From Limnobacter alexandrii (lineage in GTDB: Bacteria > Pseudomonadota > Gammaproteobacteria > Burkholderiales > Burkholderiaceae_B): 64,000 nucleotides of DNA. How positions within the stretch are numbered: the stretch's first letter is position 1; each line of letters starts with the position of its first letter. The position numbers and the translations under genes were made by a program. Positions 17,337 to 26,438 of this stretch are shown here, in pieces. The notes below the pieces were generated by a model, which saw only the letters and a list, made by a program, of their open reading frames with translations, was not told where the DNA came from and ran no database searches. The stretch lies in the NCBI RefSeq assembly GCF_005871185.1, contig NZ_SWKN01000006.1, forward strand, positions 646,014 through 710,013, read 5' to 3'.

Positions 17337-18643
17337 ATTCACTTCGCAACCGGTTGTCGTTTGGCTTGATCCTCAGTTTGCTGGTGTTGCTGTTGGCGCA
17401 ATGGTGGCTTTCTTCTCGGGCCATCGAGAATTTGCTGGAGAAACAACTGCTCGATCAACTGCAGCAAGACAGCGAGGCCCTGCTTGCCGGTGTGGAGTTT
17501 GATGCGGCTGGCGTACTTGCGCTAAGTGCCACCGGTTTGGCACCCACTTATCAGCAACCTTATTCCGGTGCTTATTTTGCCTTGCAACACCAGGCTGAAG
17601 TTCGCTATTCACGTTCGCTTTGGGATGCTGATTTTAATTTGCCGAACCCCGGCGGGGCGCAGGCCTTGATCACACGGCAGACTGGGCCTGACGGTCAGTT
17701 TCTGTTGGTGCACTCGCGGCAGTACCAGAAAGACGGTCAATCGTTCTTCATTGCGATTGCGCGCGATATCACGCCGTTGCGAAAAAACCTGTTGCAGTAC
17801 CAAATGGCCAACGCTGGTTTCTCCGCGCTGTTTCTGCTGGCCCTGGTGTTGATTCAGCGCTGGATCGTTGTTAATACTTTAAAGCCGCTTAGTACGGTGC
17901 AAGCGGCCTTGGCCCGTTTGCAGCAAGGCGAAATTGCGCAACTGGAATTCAAGGGCCCCGATGAAATCAAACCGCTGGTGGATGAGCTTAACCGACTGTT
18001 GATTGCCATCGATCAGCGTTTGAAACGTTCGCGTGAAGGCATGGGCAATTTGGCACACGCCTTGAAAACCCGGCTTGCCCGGCTTTCCCAGCTCAGCGGC
18101 GAGACTGACCAAAGCGGTTTTTCCGCTGAAGTACAGGCGCTGACCCAAGAGGTTGCGCGTTTGATCGATCGCGAAACTGCACGTGTGCGGGTGGTTGGCG
18201 ATTTACGCCCCGGCCAACGCGTGAATCTCCATGAAATCCTGAGCGCGCTTGTCAACAGTTGCAAGGCCTTGTACCGCGACAAGGCCATTCAATTTACATT
18301 GCAGGTACCTGACAACACCCGCCTTCTGGGTGATCGGGAAGACTTCTTCGAGTTGTTTGGCAATCTGATCGACAACGCATCGAAATGGGCGAACTCGCAG
18401 GTCAACATTTCACTTCAGGGCAACACCCTGATTGTTGCCGATGATGGTCCTGGTTGCCCTTCCGAGAATCTGGATGCATTGACACGTCGCGGTTTTCGCG
18501 CCGATGAAAACACGCCGGGCAGTGGCTTGGGGTTGGCGATTGCACAAGACATTGCAAGCACCTACCGTGCAACACTTGAATTCAAAAACGGCAATACCGG
18601 GCTGCAAGTGTGGGTCACTTTCAAGCCCGGTGCCCTGGTTTAA
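17333..18643 (+). CDS. PhoQ-like sensor histidine kinase
   Basis: The 436-residue inner-membrane kinase starts at the ATG overlapping the regulator stop. A longer reading from 17282 lies inside the regulator and is rejected. Features in order are TM1 (about 8-26), a periplasmic sensor (about 27-155), TM2 (about 158-178), HAMP, and a dimerisation helix with H242 in NLAHALKT, a PhoQ-like H-box. The ATPase domain has an N-box NLIDNASKWA, DDGPG and GSGLGLAIAQD. The stop codon overlaps that of the convergent PepSY gene in a shared TTTAAA. The stimulus is unknown; PhoQ itself senses cations and peptides. Confidence 0.92.
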   Translation: MNSLRNRLSFGLILSLLVLLLAQWWLSSRAIENLLEKQLLDQLQQDSEALLAGVEFDAAGVLALSATGLAPTYQQPYSGAYFALQHQAEVRYSRSLWDADFNLPNPGGAQALITRQTGPDGQFLLVHSRQYQKDGQSFFIAIARDITPLRKNLLQYQMANAGFSALFLLALVLIQRWIVVNTLKPLSTVQAALARLQQGEIAQLEFKGPDEIKPLVDELNRLLIAIDQRLKRSREGMGNLAHALKTRLARLSQLSGETDQSGFSAEVQALTQEVARLIDRETARVRVVGDLRPGQRVNLHEILSALVNSCKALYRDKAIQFTLQVPDNTRLLGDREDFFELFGNLIDNASKWANSQVNISLQGNTLIVADDGPGCPSENLDALTRRGFRADENTPGSGLGLAIAQDIASTYRATLEFKNGNTGLQVWVTFKPGALV

Positions 18644-18975
18644 AACCAGTCTTTGTCCACCTTCAGTACTTTGCCGGTTTTAGCGTCAATGTCGACTTCC
18701 ACTTCACGGCCATCCGCGTTGGCCACTTCAACTTCCCATTTCCAGCCTTTGGCATAATCACGGTCGTCCAGCTCAAGTTCTGTGACAACGCCGGGCGCTT
18801 CTTTCAATGCAATTTCACGGGCCTTTTCGGCACTGATCAATCCGAAGGCTTGCACAATTTCGCTGTCTCGGCCACGGTCATCATCGGCATGTGAAATCTT
18901 CGGCAAGGCCATCGCAGTGGCGGCGAGCAAAATCAGAGCAAGGGCTGACAGTGTTGGGGTAGGGCGACGAATCAT
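18640..18975 (-). CDS. Second small secreted PepSY protein
   Basis: This 111-residue protein has a signal peptide (ALALILLAATAMALP, cleavage near SHA), an acidic DDDRGRDSE linker and one PepSY domain ending DIDAKTGKVLKVDKDW. Start 18975 has a strong AGGAG ribosome site; the longer frame upstream is not needed. It resembles the PepSY protein on the other side of the two-component system in layout (signal, DD-rich linker, SAEKAREIALKEAPG). The two flank the PhoPQ-like pair on opposite strands. Confidence 0.82.
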   Translation of the reverse strand: MIRRPTPTLSALALILLAATAMALPKISHADDDRGRDSEIVQAFGLISAEKAREIALKEAPGVVTELELDDRDYAKGWKWEVEVANADGREVEVDIDAKTGKVLKVDKDWF

Positions 18976-19060
18976 TTTGTTTCTCCTGTGTGGGTTCAAT
19001 GTGTTCCCAGTGTAGAAAAGCAAGATGAATTGAAGCTGAAAAAATAGGGTTCCCAAAAAC

Positions 19061-22000
19061 TCAATGAAGTTGCTTGTGCAACAAAGCCTGTATGTCAGAA
19101 ATTTTCGGCGGCTTGGCCAACACGGCGTCAATGTTTTCCATGGGTGCCGTCAGGGTGTCCAATTGATTGCCCCAACCCGTCAACAGGTTCACAGGGCATC
19201 GATCATTCAGGCGTTTGATCGCCTCGGCCACTTGTTTGCCGTCCATGCCGGGCATTCCGAGATCTGTGATCACGGCGTCGAACGGTGCGCCCTCGTTCAT
19301 TGCTTTGGAGAAAAGCTCAATGCCGGCAGATCCCGAACTTGCAGTTTGAACGCGGTGTCCGCAGGCGCTCAGTCCGTCCCGAAGCGCATTCAATACTTTG
19401 CTGTCGTCGTCGATCAGCAGAATATGAAAGTTGTTTGAAGAGGTGTTCGCAGGCAGTGCTTCAGTAGCCGCACGTTTTTGCCGACAGGCCGATGGCAACA
19501 ATATCCGCACGGTGGTTCCGTGTTGTTCCTCGCTGTCAATTTCAATTGAACCGCGCATGCGCTTCACAATGCCATACACCATGGCCAGGCCCAAGCCAGT
19601 GCCACGCTCGCCTTTGGTGGTGTAGAAGGGCTCCAGGCATCGCCGTCGGGTTTCTTCATTCATACCCACACCAGAATCCCGAATTTCAATCACCACCTGG
19701 TCGTGATTTCCCCTTCGCTCCAGTCGCGTGGCCAAGGCAATGGTCCCACCGTTTGGCATGGCATCCACTGCATTAAAAATCAGGTTGGTCAGTGCTTCCC
19801 GCAATTCCGATTCGGCCGCATCGATTTCTGGCACATTGTCGTCATGCTCCACAGTAAACTCAATCGATATGCCATTGCGAAGCGGAATATCGTGCCATCT
19901 CGCCCTGGTCAATTCCATGGATTGTTCGCACACAGTCCTCAAATTGACTCGGGTCAATTCAGTGCCTTCCTCCTGTCGCCTGGAAAATTGACCCATCCTG
20001 TCCACGGTTCTTGCCACATCATCAATCGCCAGTTGAATTGTTTTCAACTGTTTGATGCCGCGCTCGCTCAAATTGGTCTCGGAACCCAGCAGGGCGTCGG
20101 TGTACAGCGCCACGGGTGAAATTGCATTGTTGATGTCGTGCGCAATACCACCGGCCATTTCTGCCAGTGCCCTTAAACGCTCCTGCTGCAGCACCAGCTG
20201 TTGGGTGCGTTGCAAATTCTCGTAAGCCTCTTGAAGTTCTTGAAGCAACTCGGTTTGCGCCAGCGCCAGCGCCACGTGCTCTGCAAGCTGCCTCAAGAAG
20301 TCCAGTTCATCATCTGAAAACGAATTCAAACCCTTGCGCGCTGTGGTGATGATACCCAGCACTTTTTTGTCTTTCATCAAGGGCGCAATCACCATGCTGT
20401 CCAGCCCGGCCAGTTCATGCATGCCTTCGCCCGTCAGGCACAAGCTGCCGCCCAAATCGGGTTGGTAAACGAATTCGCCCCGCAAGGCGCGGTCCAGGTG
20501 CACTCCTTTGGCAGGAATGCTCGCGTGCAGGAAAAATCCGATCTTGTTGGCGGCCTCCTCTGTGGCATTGCCGAACGATCTGAATGAAATGGTTTTGTCC
20601 GGCTCTGAATAAGATGCGGTCAAACAGAAGTCTGCAGGCAACTCGATTTCAATGCTGTTGGTGACTACTTGGTAAATGCTGTCCAGGTCATGACGGTTGC
20701 CAATTGCACGCGTAATTTCGTTAAGCAGGTTCATGCGCGCCAATTGCGCGGTGCTTCGGCGTTCAGATTCCCGGATGTAGGTCATTTCGGTCATGCCACC
20801 GATCATCCGAATGCCTTTCCCAAACTCGTCACGAATAATATAGCCGCGGTCCAGAACATCCAGCCAGTGGCCGTCTACATGCGCGAAGCGATATTCCTCC
20901 TGCCAGTTCTCAACATCTGAATTGATGGCTGCAAATATGCTTTTGACTGCGCGGTCACGATCCTCTGGGTGTATCCGGTTGATCCAGGAGTCGTTGTTGG
21001 GTTCAATCTTGCTGCGATCAAATCCAAACAGTTTCTCGAATCCCTCATTCCACCAAATTTCGTCCGAGATGATGTTCCAGTCCCAGATGCAATCCCGGGC
21101 AGCGCTGGCAAGCAAACGGAATCGTTCCGAGCCTTCCTTCAAAGCCGCTTCAGCCTGCTTTCGTTCGGTGATATCCCGTTCAATGGCCACCCAGTGGGTG
21201 TACCACCCGTTCTCATCAGCCACCGGAACAATCTCCAGTTCAAGCCAAAACATTTCACCACTCTTGGTGTAGTTGATGAGTTCTTCACGAACTGGTTTCC
21301 AGTCCTTTAAAGCTTGACGAATGCGGCCCAATGCATCCCGCTGCGTTCGTTCACCTTGCAAGATCCGGGGCGTTTTTCCGATGGCTTCCTCGCGTGTGTA
21401 GCCTGTTCGGCGCACGAATGCGTCATTGACATAGAGTATTTTCGGACCATCGCCATCAATTGGTTCGGCCTCGGTGATCAGCACAATGTCGTTGAGCCGC
21501 TCCACGCAGGTTTCAAGCAGCTTCAGGCGTTCTGAGTTGCGTGCACGCTCTTCCGCAAACAGCAGATTCTCAAATGCAAAAGACAAACTTTTGGACACTG
21601 TTTTCAGAAGTTGCCGAACTTCATTGGTGAAAAAATGTATGCCCGCTCCGAATAGCACCAAGCTTGCCCGCAGTTTGCCCTGCGCATGAATCGGCAATAT
21701 CGCAAACGATTCAAGCCCCTCTTCAATGGCTTGTTTGTGCCACATTCTGGCCTGGGGTTCTTCAGCCACATTCTGGCAAATGTGCATTCTTCCCGCCCGC
21801 AAACGCTCTACCAGTTCATGGTCGCGAGGCAGGGTGGTGGTCTTCATGATCTGGCTTACAAACTCTTGCTGGGAACCGTCCGACGCCGTGACCTTGAGGT
21901 CGCTTAAGTCTTTGCCAAATTCACAAACCCAGGCCAGCGGAAGACCACCCAGTGAACAGAACACACTGCACACTTGTTGCAGCAGTTTCTCGGGTTTGTC

Positions 22001-24040
22001 CAGGCTGCTTGTAATTTCATTCACACGGTGCTGGGCTTCCAGCAGGCGGTTCATGTGCATCAGGGTCAGTACGGCCAGTTTGGTGTCGGTGATGTCCTGA
22101 AACGCACCTTGAACCCGCACAATCTCGTTTTTTTCATTGCGTACCGCTTCACCCACCACGCGTGCCCAAATGCGTTTTCCGCTCTCGGATCGCATTTCCG
22201 GCTCCAGTTCAAAAGGCAGACCCTCGGTTGAACAGCGGTGAAGGGCAGCCTCCACTATTTTTTTCCATTTGCCGTGGTAATGGCGCAGGGCATCGTCATA
22301 ACTGCTGGGCAGCCTGCCTTTGGCAATATCAAGGATGCCAAAGATTTCTTCTGACCAATAAAGCTTGGGCACCGGTCCCAGATCAATCGCCCACGCGCCA
22401 AGTTTTGCCAGGCGACCGCCAATTCGCTGAAGGGCCTCATTGCGTTTCAGTCGGTCTTCGGATTTGCGTCTTTCGGTGACATCGCGCTGTATGGATGCAA
22501 AATAGGGCACCTCACCTTGTGCGCTCAGCACTGGCACAATGTCCATTTCAAGCCAATGTGGTTTCCCGCTTTTGCCGTAATTAATCAGTTCAACATGTAC
22601 AGGTTGACCGGTGGACAAGGCCTGTCGAACTTTTTCCAACTCAGCCTTGTCGGTTTCGGGTCCCTGCAACAGGCGTGGGCTTTTGCCAATCACCTCATCG
22701 CGGGTGTAGCCAGTCACCTTCTCGAAAGCGGCGTTCACATACACAATCCGGGGACCTGGGGCGTCTATCGGCGTAGCCTCGGTAATCATGACAATGTCAT
22801 TCAGGCGTTCAACACAGGCACCCAGTAAATCCATGCGTTGCGGGTCAAGCCTGGTTTCATTTTGGTCAAGTAATTCCGTGTGTATATGCCTCTCGGGCAG
22901 CACCGTTGTTGCAGGCTTGGTGTTTTGGCCTTGGCGTGTCGGCAGAATCAAGGTGAACACAGCGCCCTTGTCAGGCGCAGACTCCGCTGAAATGTGGCCT
23001 CCATGTCTTTCGATGATGCGTTTTACATTGGCCAAGCCCATGCCGTGGCCTTCAAAATCGTGGGCGTTGTGTAGCCGGTGGAAAGGTTTGAACAGTCCAT
23101 CAGCCCTGTCAGGGTCAAAGCCGGCACCGTTGTCGGTTACCTTGATTTCCACCAGGTCCCGCGCGACATTGGCTTGTACAGAAATGCTGGGTTGTTCCCT
23201 AATCTGACTGAATTTCAACGCGTTCGACAAGAGATTGACGAACACCTGTTCCAGCAAAGACTCATCACCCTCGATGTCTGGCAATTTGGCAATGCTCCAG
23301 TCCGCTTGTCGAAGTCCCTCAGCCGACTCGACCTGTGCCCTGGCTTTTTCAACCACCTCGTTCAACACCACCTGATTGAACTTCAAATCGCCCGAGCCCA
23401 ATCGTGCAAAGGCCAACAGGTCGGACACAAGTTGACCCCCACGCGCACTGGCCTCATTGATGCGCAGCAGGTAACGCTGTTCCTGTTCATCCAGTTTGCT
23501 GTTGGCCCGGCGCGTCAGGCTGCCTGCAAAGCCCTGGATGATGTGGCAAAGCGAGTTCAGATCGTGCGCAACGCGCCCGGCGAAATGGTCCAGTTCATGA
23601 TTCATTTCCAGCAAGCGGGCGTTGCTGGTTGAAAGTTCGTGAATCAAACCGGTGTTCTGACGCTTCAATTTGCGTATCTCAATGGCCCGGTTGACCACTG
23701 GCATCAGCTCACTCACCTTGAATGGTTTCAGGATGTAATCCAGCACCCCAAGCTTCATCGCATCCACTGCGGTTTTGATGCTGCCGTGCCCGGTCATCAG
23801 CACCGCGCTCAGGTCTGGGTCCAATTGGCGCGCACGCTGCACCAGCTCAATGCCATCCATGTCGGGAAGTCGCAGATCGGTGAGCAACACATCAAAGCTT
23901 TGACTTTTCAAGTGCTCAAGGGCTGGGTCTGGTTCGGAAAACCCTTTGACATCGAATCCCGCTTCCTGCAGCAGTGAGCACAACGCCTCAAGTTGGGGTT
24001 TTTCATCATCCACGACGATTATTCGGAACTGCTCGAGCAT
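19061..24040 (-). CDS. Giant hybrid sensor with two kinase and two receiver modules
   Basis: The 1659-residue protein has no transmembrane segment and is probably cytosolic. Order: receiver 1 (D55 in LLTDLRLPD); kinase 1 with H159 in VAHDLNS and an ATPase domain ending GHGMGLANV; PAS (about 400-525); a second PAS (about 540-660); GAF (about 680-820); PAS (about 835-960); PAS (about 970-1090); GAF (about 1110-1260); kinase 2 with H1301 in IAHDINN and GTGLGLAMVYG; receiver 2 (D1593 in VITDLGMPG). PAS 1 and PAS 3 look like LOV domains but have Pro (P455, P891) where the flavin-binding Cys would be. Such a layout could receive one phosphorylation signal and send another. Partners and stimulus are unknown. 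Confidence 0.88.
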   Translation of the reverse strand: MLEQFRIIVVDDEKPQLEALCSLLQEAGFDVKGFSEPDPALEHLKSQSFDVLLTDLRLPDMDGIELVQRARQLDPDLSAVLMTGHGSIKTAVDAMKLGVLDYILKPFKVSELMPVVNRAIEIRKLKRQNTGLIHELSTSNARLLEMNHELDHFAGRVAHDLNSLCHIIQGFAGSLTRRANSKLDEQEQRYLLRINEASARGGQLVSDLLAFARLGSGDLKFNQVVLNEVVEKARAQVESAEGLRQADWSIAKLPDIEGDESLLEQVFVNLLSNALKFSQIREQPSISVQANVARDLVEIKVTDNGAGFDPDRADGLFKPFHRLHNAHDFEGHGMGLANVKRIIERHGGHISAESAPDKGAVFTLILPTRQGQNTKPATTVLPERHIHTELLDQNETRLDPQRMDLLGACVERLNDIVMITEATPIDAPGPRIVYVNAAFEKVTGYTRDEVIGKSPRLLQGPETDKAELEKVRQALSTGQPVHVELINYGKSGKPHWLEMDIVPVLSAQGEVPYFASIQRDVTERRKSEDRLKRNEALQRIGGRLAKLGAWAIDLGPVPKLYWSEEIFGILDIAKGRLPSSYDDALRHYHGKWKKIVEAALHRCSTEGLPFELEPEMRSESGKRIWARVVGEAVRNEKNEIVRVQGAFQDITDTKLAVLTLMHMNRLLEAQHRVNEITSSLDKPEKLLQQVCSVFCSLGGLPLAWVCEFGKDLSDLKVTASDGSQQEFVSQIMKTTTLPRDHELVERLRAGRMHICQNVAEEPQARMWHKQAIEEGLESFAILPIHAQGKLRASLVLFGAGIHFFTNEVRQLLKTVSKSLSFAFENLLFAEERARNSERLKLLETCVERLNDIVLITEAEPIDGDGPKILYVNDAFVRRTGYTREEAIGKTPRILQGERTQRDALGRIRQALKDWKPVREELINYTKSGEMFWLELEIVPVADENGWYTHWVAIERDITERKQAEAALKEGSERFRLLASAARDCIWDWNIISDEIWWNEGFEKLFGFDRSKIEPNNDSWINRIHPEDRDRAVKSIFAAINSDVENWQEEYRFAHVDGHWLDVLDRGYIIRDEFGKGIRMIGGMTEMTYIRESERRSTAQLARMNLLNEITRAIGNRHDLDSIYQVVTNSIEIELPADFCLTASYSEPDKTISFRSFGNATEEAANKIGFFLHASIPAKGVHLDRALRGEFVYQPDLGGSLCLTGEGMHELAGLDSMVIAPLMKDKKVLGIITTARKGLNSFSDDELDFLRQLAEHVALALAQTELLQELQEAYENLQRTQQLVLQQERLRALAEMAGGIAHDINNAISPVALYTDALLGSETNLSERGIKQLKTIQLAIDDVARTVDRMGQFSRRQEEGTELTRVNLRTVCEQSMELTRARWHDIPLRNGISIEFTVEHDDNVPEIDAAESELREALTNLIFNAVDAMPNGGTIALATRLERRGNHDQVVIEIRDSGVGMNEETRRRCLEPFYTTKGERGTGLGLAMVYGIVKRMRGSIEIDSEEQHGTTVRILLPSACRQKRAATEALPANTSSNNFHILLIDDDSKVLNALRDGLSACGHRVQTASSGSAGIELFSKAMNEGAPFDAVITDLGMPGMDGKQVAEAIKRLNDRCPVNLLTGWGNQLDTLTAPMENIDAVLAKPPKISDIQALLHKQLH

Positions 24041-24114
24041 CTAAAACTCCGGTCGCCGGCTTGGTTGAGCGTATTCGCTGATTACAATGTCTCACAATTA
24101 CTGGATTTCCTTGA

Positions 24115-24990
24115 ATGAATCAATCCCCCCTTTTGAGAAACGCTTCATTGGCGTTTCCATTCGTACTGATCTGGACCAGCGCGTTTCCTGCCGCGAAAAT
24201 TGGTTTGATCGACAGCCCACCCCTGTTGTTTTTGACCTTGCGGTTTTTAGTGGCCGGCGCTTTGATGCTGGCCTGGGCCCGCTGGCGGGGCACCTTGCGC
24301 AAGTTGACCTTGCAAGAGTTGGGCGTGTTGAGCGCCCTGGGTTTGCTAAACCATGCGCTCTATTTGGGCTTGAGCTGGACCGGCATGGGTAGCCTGTCTT
24401 CGGGTTTGTCTACCATCCTTATTAGTGCAAACCCTATCGTGGTTGCTGTGCTGTCATCGTTCTTGTTGCGTGAACCCCTCACGCGCCAAAAGGTGTTGGG
24501 TTTGGCCCTGGGCTTTTTGGGTGTGGCTTTCATTGTTCGCAACAGAATCGGGTCCAGCACAGACACGCTCGAAGGTTTCTTGCTGGTGTTGGCGGCTTTG
24601 CTGACCTTGGCCTTTGGTACTATGCTGTACAAAAAATGGCCTGTGCGCACCGACATCGTGACTGGAACCGGCTTTCAGATCATTCTCAGCGGCCTCCTGT
24701 TGTTGCCTGTGGCGCTGTTCATGGAGGACTGGTCCGCAATTGTCTGGACCCCATCATTTGCCGGGGCATTTGTATGGTTGGTGCTGGTGGTGTCCATTAC
24801 CGGCTATCAGCTTTGGTTTAACCTGCTCGAGCGTGGCAGCGCGAGCGCAGCCAGCGTCTGGTTCTTCCTGACGCCGCCGCTTGGGCTTCTGGCTGGCGCA
24901 TGGTTGCTGGATGAACCACTGAACTGGATCGATTTCATCGGCATTGTGCCCGTGGTCTTGGGCATTGTGTTGGTGACCCGGGCCCGTTAG
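24115..24990 (+). CDS. EamA-family transporter
   Basis: The 291-residue inner-membrane protein has about ten helices and two EamA domains. Landmarks are LIWTSAFPAAKIGLI at the start, NHALYLGLSWTGMGSLSSG and ISANPIVVAVLSSFLLREPLT in the first repeat, and WFFLTPPLGLLAGAWLLDEPL in the second. It is a drug/metabolite exporter homologue of unknown substrate and is not closely similar to the one in the phosphonate operon. It stands alone, divergent from the giant sensor; the 74-base gap between them should hold both promoters. Confidence 0.85.
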   Translation: MNQSPLLRNASLAFPFVLIWTSAFPAAKIGLIDSPPLLFLTLRFLVAGALMLAWARWRGTLRKLTLQELGVLSALGLLNHALYLGLSWTGMGSLSSGLSTILISANPIVVAVLSSFLLREPLTRQKVLGLALGFLGVAFIVRNRIGSSTDTLEGFLLVLAALLTLAFGTMLYKKWPVRTDIVTGTGFQIILSGLLLLPVALFMEDWSAIVWTPSFAGAFVWLVLVVSITGYQLWFNLLERGSASAASVWFFLTPPLGLLAGAWLLDEPLNWIDFIGIVPVVLGIVLVTRAR

Positions 24991-25000
24991 CAACACCACA

Positions 25001-25029
25001 AAAAAAGGCGAACCACGCAGGCTCGCCAA
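25001..25029 (-). terminator. Intrinsic terminator of the fasciclin gene
   Basis: Read on the minus strand, an 8-bp stem with one mismatch (GGCGAGCC / GGTTCGCC) is followed by TTTTTT. It lies about 60 bases past the stop of the fasciclin gene. A second hairpin (25056-25062 with 25072-25078, GACGGGC/GCCCGTC) sits between it and the stop. Both could also slow plus-strand transcription leaving the EamA gene. Confidence 0.65.
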
Positions 25030-25090
25030 AACAGCAATTTAAGGGTGGAGATGAGGACGGGCTTGCTGAGGGCCCGTCAGGAAATCAAAT

Positions 25091-25657
25091 TCAGGAGTTG
25101 GGCAACAATACGCTGTCGACCACGTGGATCACACCATTGGATTGCGTCACATTGGCAATCGTTACCTCGGCAGTGCCGCCCTTCTCATCAACCAAGACCA
25201 CTTTGTCGCCTTGCAATTTGGCACCCAGCGATGCACCCGACGCTGTTTTCAAGGTGGCCATGCCGCCAGCCTGAATAATCTTGTTGCTCAAATCGGCAGC
25301 CGTAATTTTGCCGGGCACCACGTGGTAGGTCAGTACGCCTTGCAAAGCTGACTTGTTTTCTGGCTGCAGCAATGTATCCACAGTGCCGCTTGGCAGTGCG
25401 GCAAAGGCATCATTGGTCGGCGCAAATACGGTGAAGGGGCCTTTGCCTTTCAGGGTGTCCACCAAACCTGCGGCCTGTACGGCAGTCACCAGGGTGGTGT
25501 GGTCTTTTGAATTGACAGCGTTATCAACAATGTCTTTGCTTGGCAGCATGGGGGCACCGCCCACCATGATTTCGGCGTGGGCAGGCAGACTAAAAGCGGC
25601 CGCTGAAACTGCAATAGAACCAATCAGGCCTGCTGTCGTAAATTTGGATTTCAACAT
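25091..25657 (-). CDS. Secreted fasciclin (FAS1) domain protein
   Basis: The 188 residues are a signal peptide (MLKSKFTTAGL to SLPAHA) plus one FAS1 domain. The family boxes are present: LVTAVQAAGLVDTLKGKGPFTVFAPTNDAFAALP (first box, seen as one block), then VLTYHVVPGKI, and the C-terminal SNGVIHVVDSVLLP. FAS1 proteins mediate adhesion or matrix contacts at the cell surface. Start 25657 follows GGAGGTAG on the minus strand. The 126-base gap to the histidine phosphatase upstream shows nothing else I could assign. Confidence 0.93.
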   Translation of the reverse strand: MLKSKFTTAGLIGSIAVSAAAFSLPAHAEIMVGGAPMLPSKDIVDNAVNSKDHTTLVTAVQAAGLVDTLKGKGPFTVFAPTNDAFAALPSGTVDTLLQPENKSALQGVLTYHVVPGKITAADLSNKIIQAGGMATLKTASGASLGAKLQGDKVVLVDEKGGTAEVTIANVTQSNGVIHVVDSVLLPNS

Positions 25658-25783
25658 GTTAACTACCTCCAGTTGGAATTTCGAGCTACAAGATTTTCCA
25701 AACGTCCCGGCTGTTGAACCGAAATCGTTAACTGTTCGAGGCAGTTGCACCTGTGAAGTTCATCGTTTACAGGTTAAGTTTTG

Positions 25784-26350
25784 TTAAGGCATTTGAATCC
25801 GACCGACTACGTTTACTTCGCCCTGGGGTGTGAACCGGAACAACACAACCTCTCCCGAATTCGGATAAACGCCGGTCAAGGCGGTTGTATTGACCTGATG
25901 AGTAACATAGAGCACTTTGTCGCTTGGCTTGAGCATGGCCAAGTGGTTTTTCAATGCCTCAGTTTGCGCTGTGCTGCTACCTCGTCCCTGAAAAAATGAA
26001 TTCAAGGCAGGCAAAGCTTGCACCTTGCCCAGCCTCAATTCTTGTGCGGTGTCTAAACACCGGCACCATTGGCTGGAGTACACAGCAGTCAGTTCAATCC
26101 CTCGGCTTCGTATGGCTGCTCCCAATGCGCTTGCTTCCTGCCGACCCGTTTCGTTCAAGTTACGTTGTGTGTTGCATTGCCCAAGCCGGAAATTTTCAGG
26201 GTCGCCAAAGCCTGGCGCGGTGGCGTGCCGCATGATTGCGTGAACGCCGGGCTGCTTCCAGACATTCCAGACATCGGGTTCGGTGTGCCCCAAAGTTGGA
26301 AATACAATCAAAGGAAGAAGAAAAAGAAGTTGAGTAATTCGATACCACAT
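25784..26350 (-). CDS. Exported histidine phosphatase family protein
   Basis: The 188-residue protein begins with a hydrophobic export signal (residues about 5-21, ending near GHTEP). The mature part has the phosphohistidine motif IMRHATAPG, the NLNETGRQEA helix and VYSSQWCRCLDTA, and the second catalytic His in LYVTHQVN. This matches the RHG/SixA-like branch of the histidine phosphatase superfamily, in a periplasmic or secreted form. The natural substrate is unknown. It may be co-transcribed with the fasciclin gene downstream. Confidence 0.85.
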   Translation of the reverse strand: MWYRITQLLFLLPLIVFPTLGHTEPDVWNVWKQPGVHAIMRHATAPGFGDPENFRLGQCNTQRNLNETGRQEASALGAAIRSRGIELTAVYSSQWCRCLDTAQELRLGKVQALPALNSFFQGRGSSTAQTEALKNHLAMLKPSDKVLYVTHQVNTTALTGVYPNSGEVVLFRFTPQGEVNVVGRIQMP

Positions 26351-26389
26351 GAATTCACCCTGCAGGGCCCGTTTGCTGGCCCTTAAAAC

Positions 26390-26417
26390 AAAAAAGCCAG
26401 TTTACACTGGCTTTTTT
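26390..26417. terminator. Bidirectional intrinsic terminator
   Basis: A near-perfect hairpin, AAAAAGCCAGT/ACTGGCTTTTT with a 4-nt loop, has an A-run on one side and a T-run on the other, so it can stop transcription both ways. It sits 22 bases past the terC-like stop on the minus strand and directly before the histidine phosphatase gene. It separates the two transcripts. Confidence 0.85.
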
Positions 26418-26438
26418 GCAAATCACTACCTGGCTTTG

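Noticed and set aside
22600-22760. Blue-light LOV photoreceptor in the giant sensor
   Set aside because: The flavin-adduct Cys is replaced by Pro in both LOV-like PAS domains.
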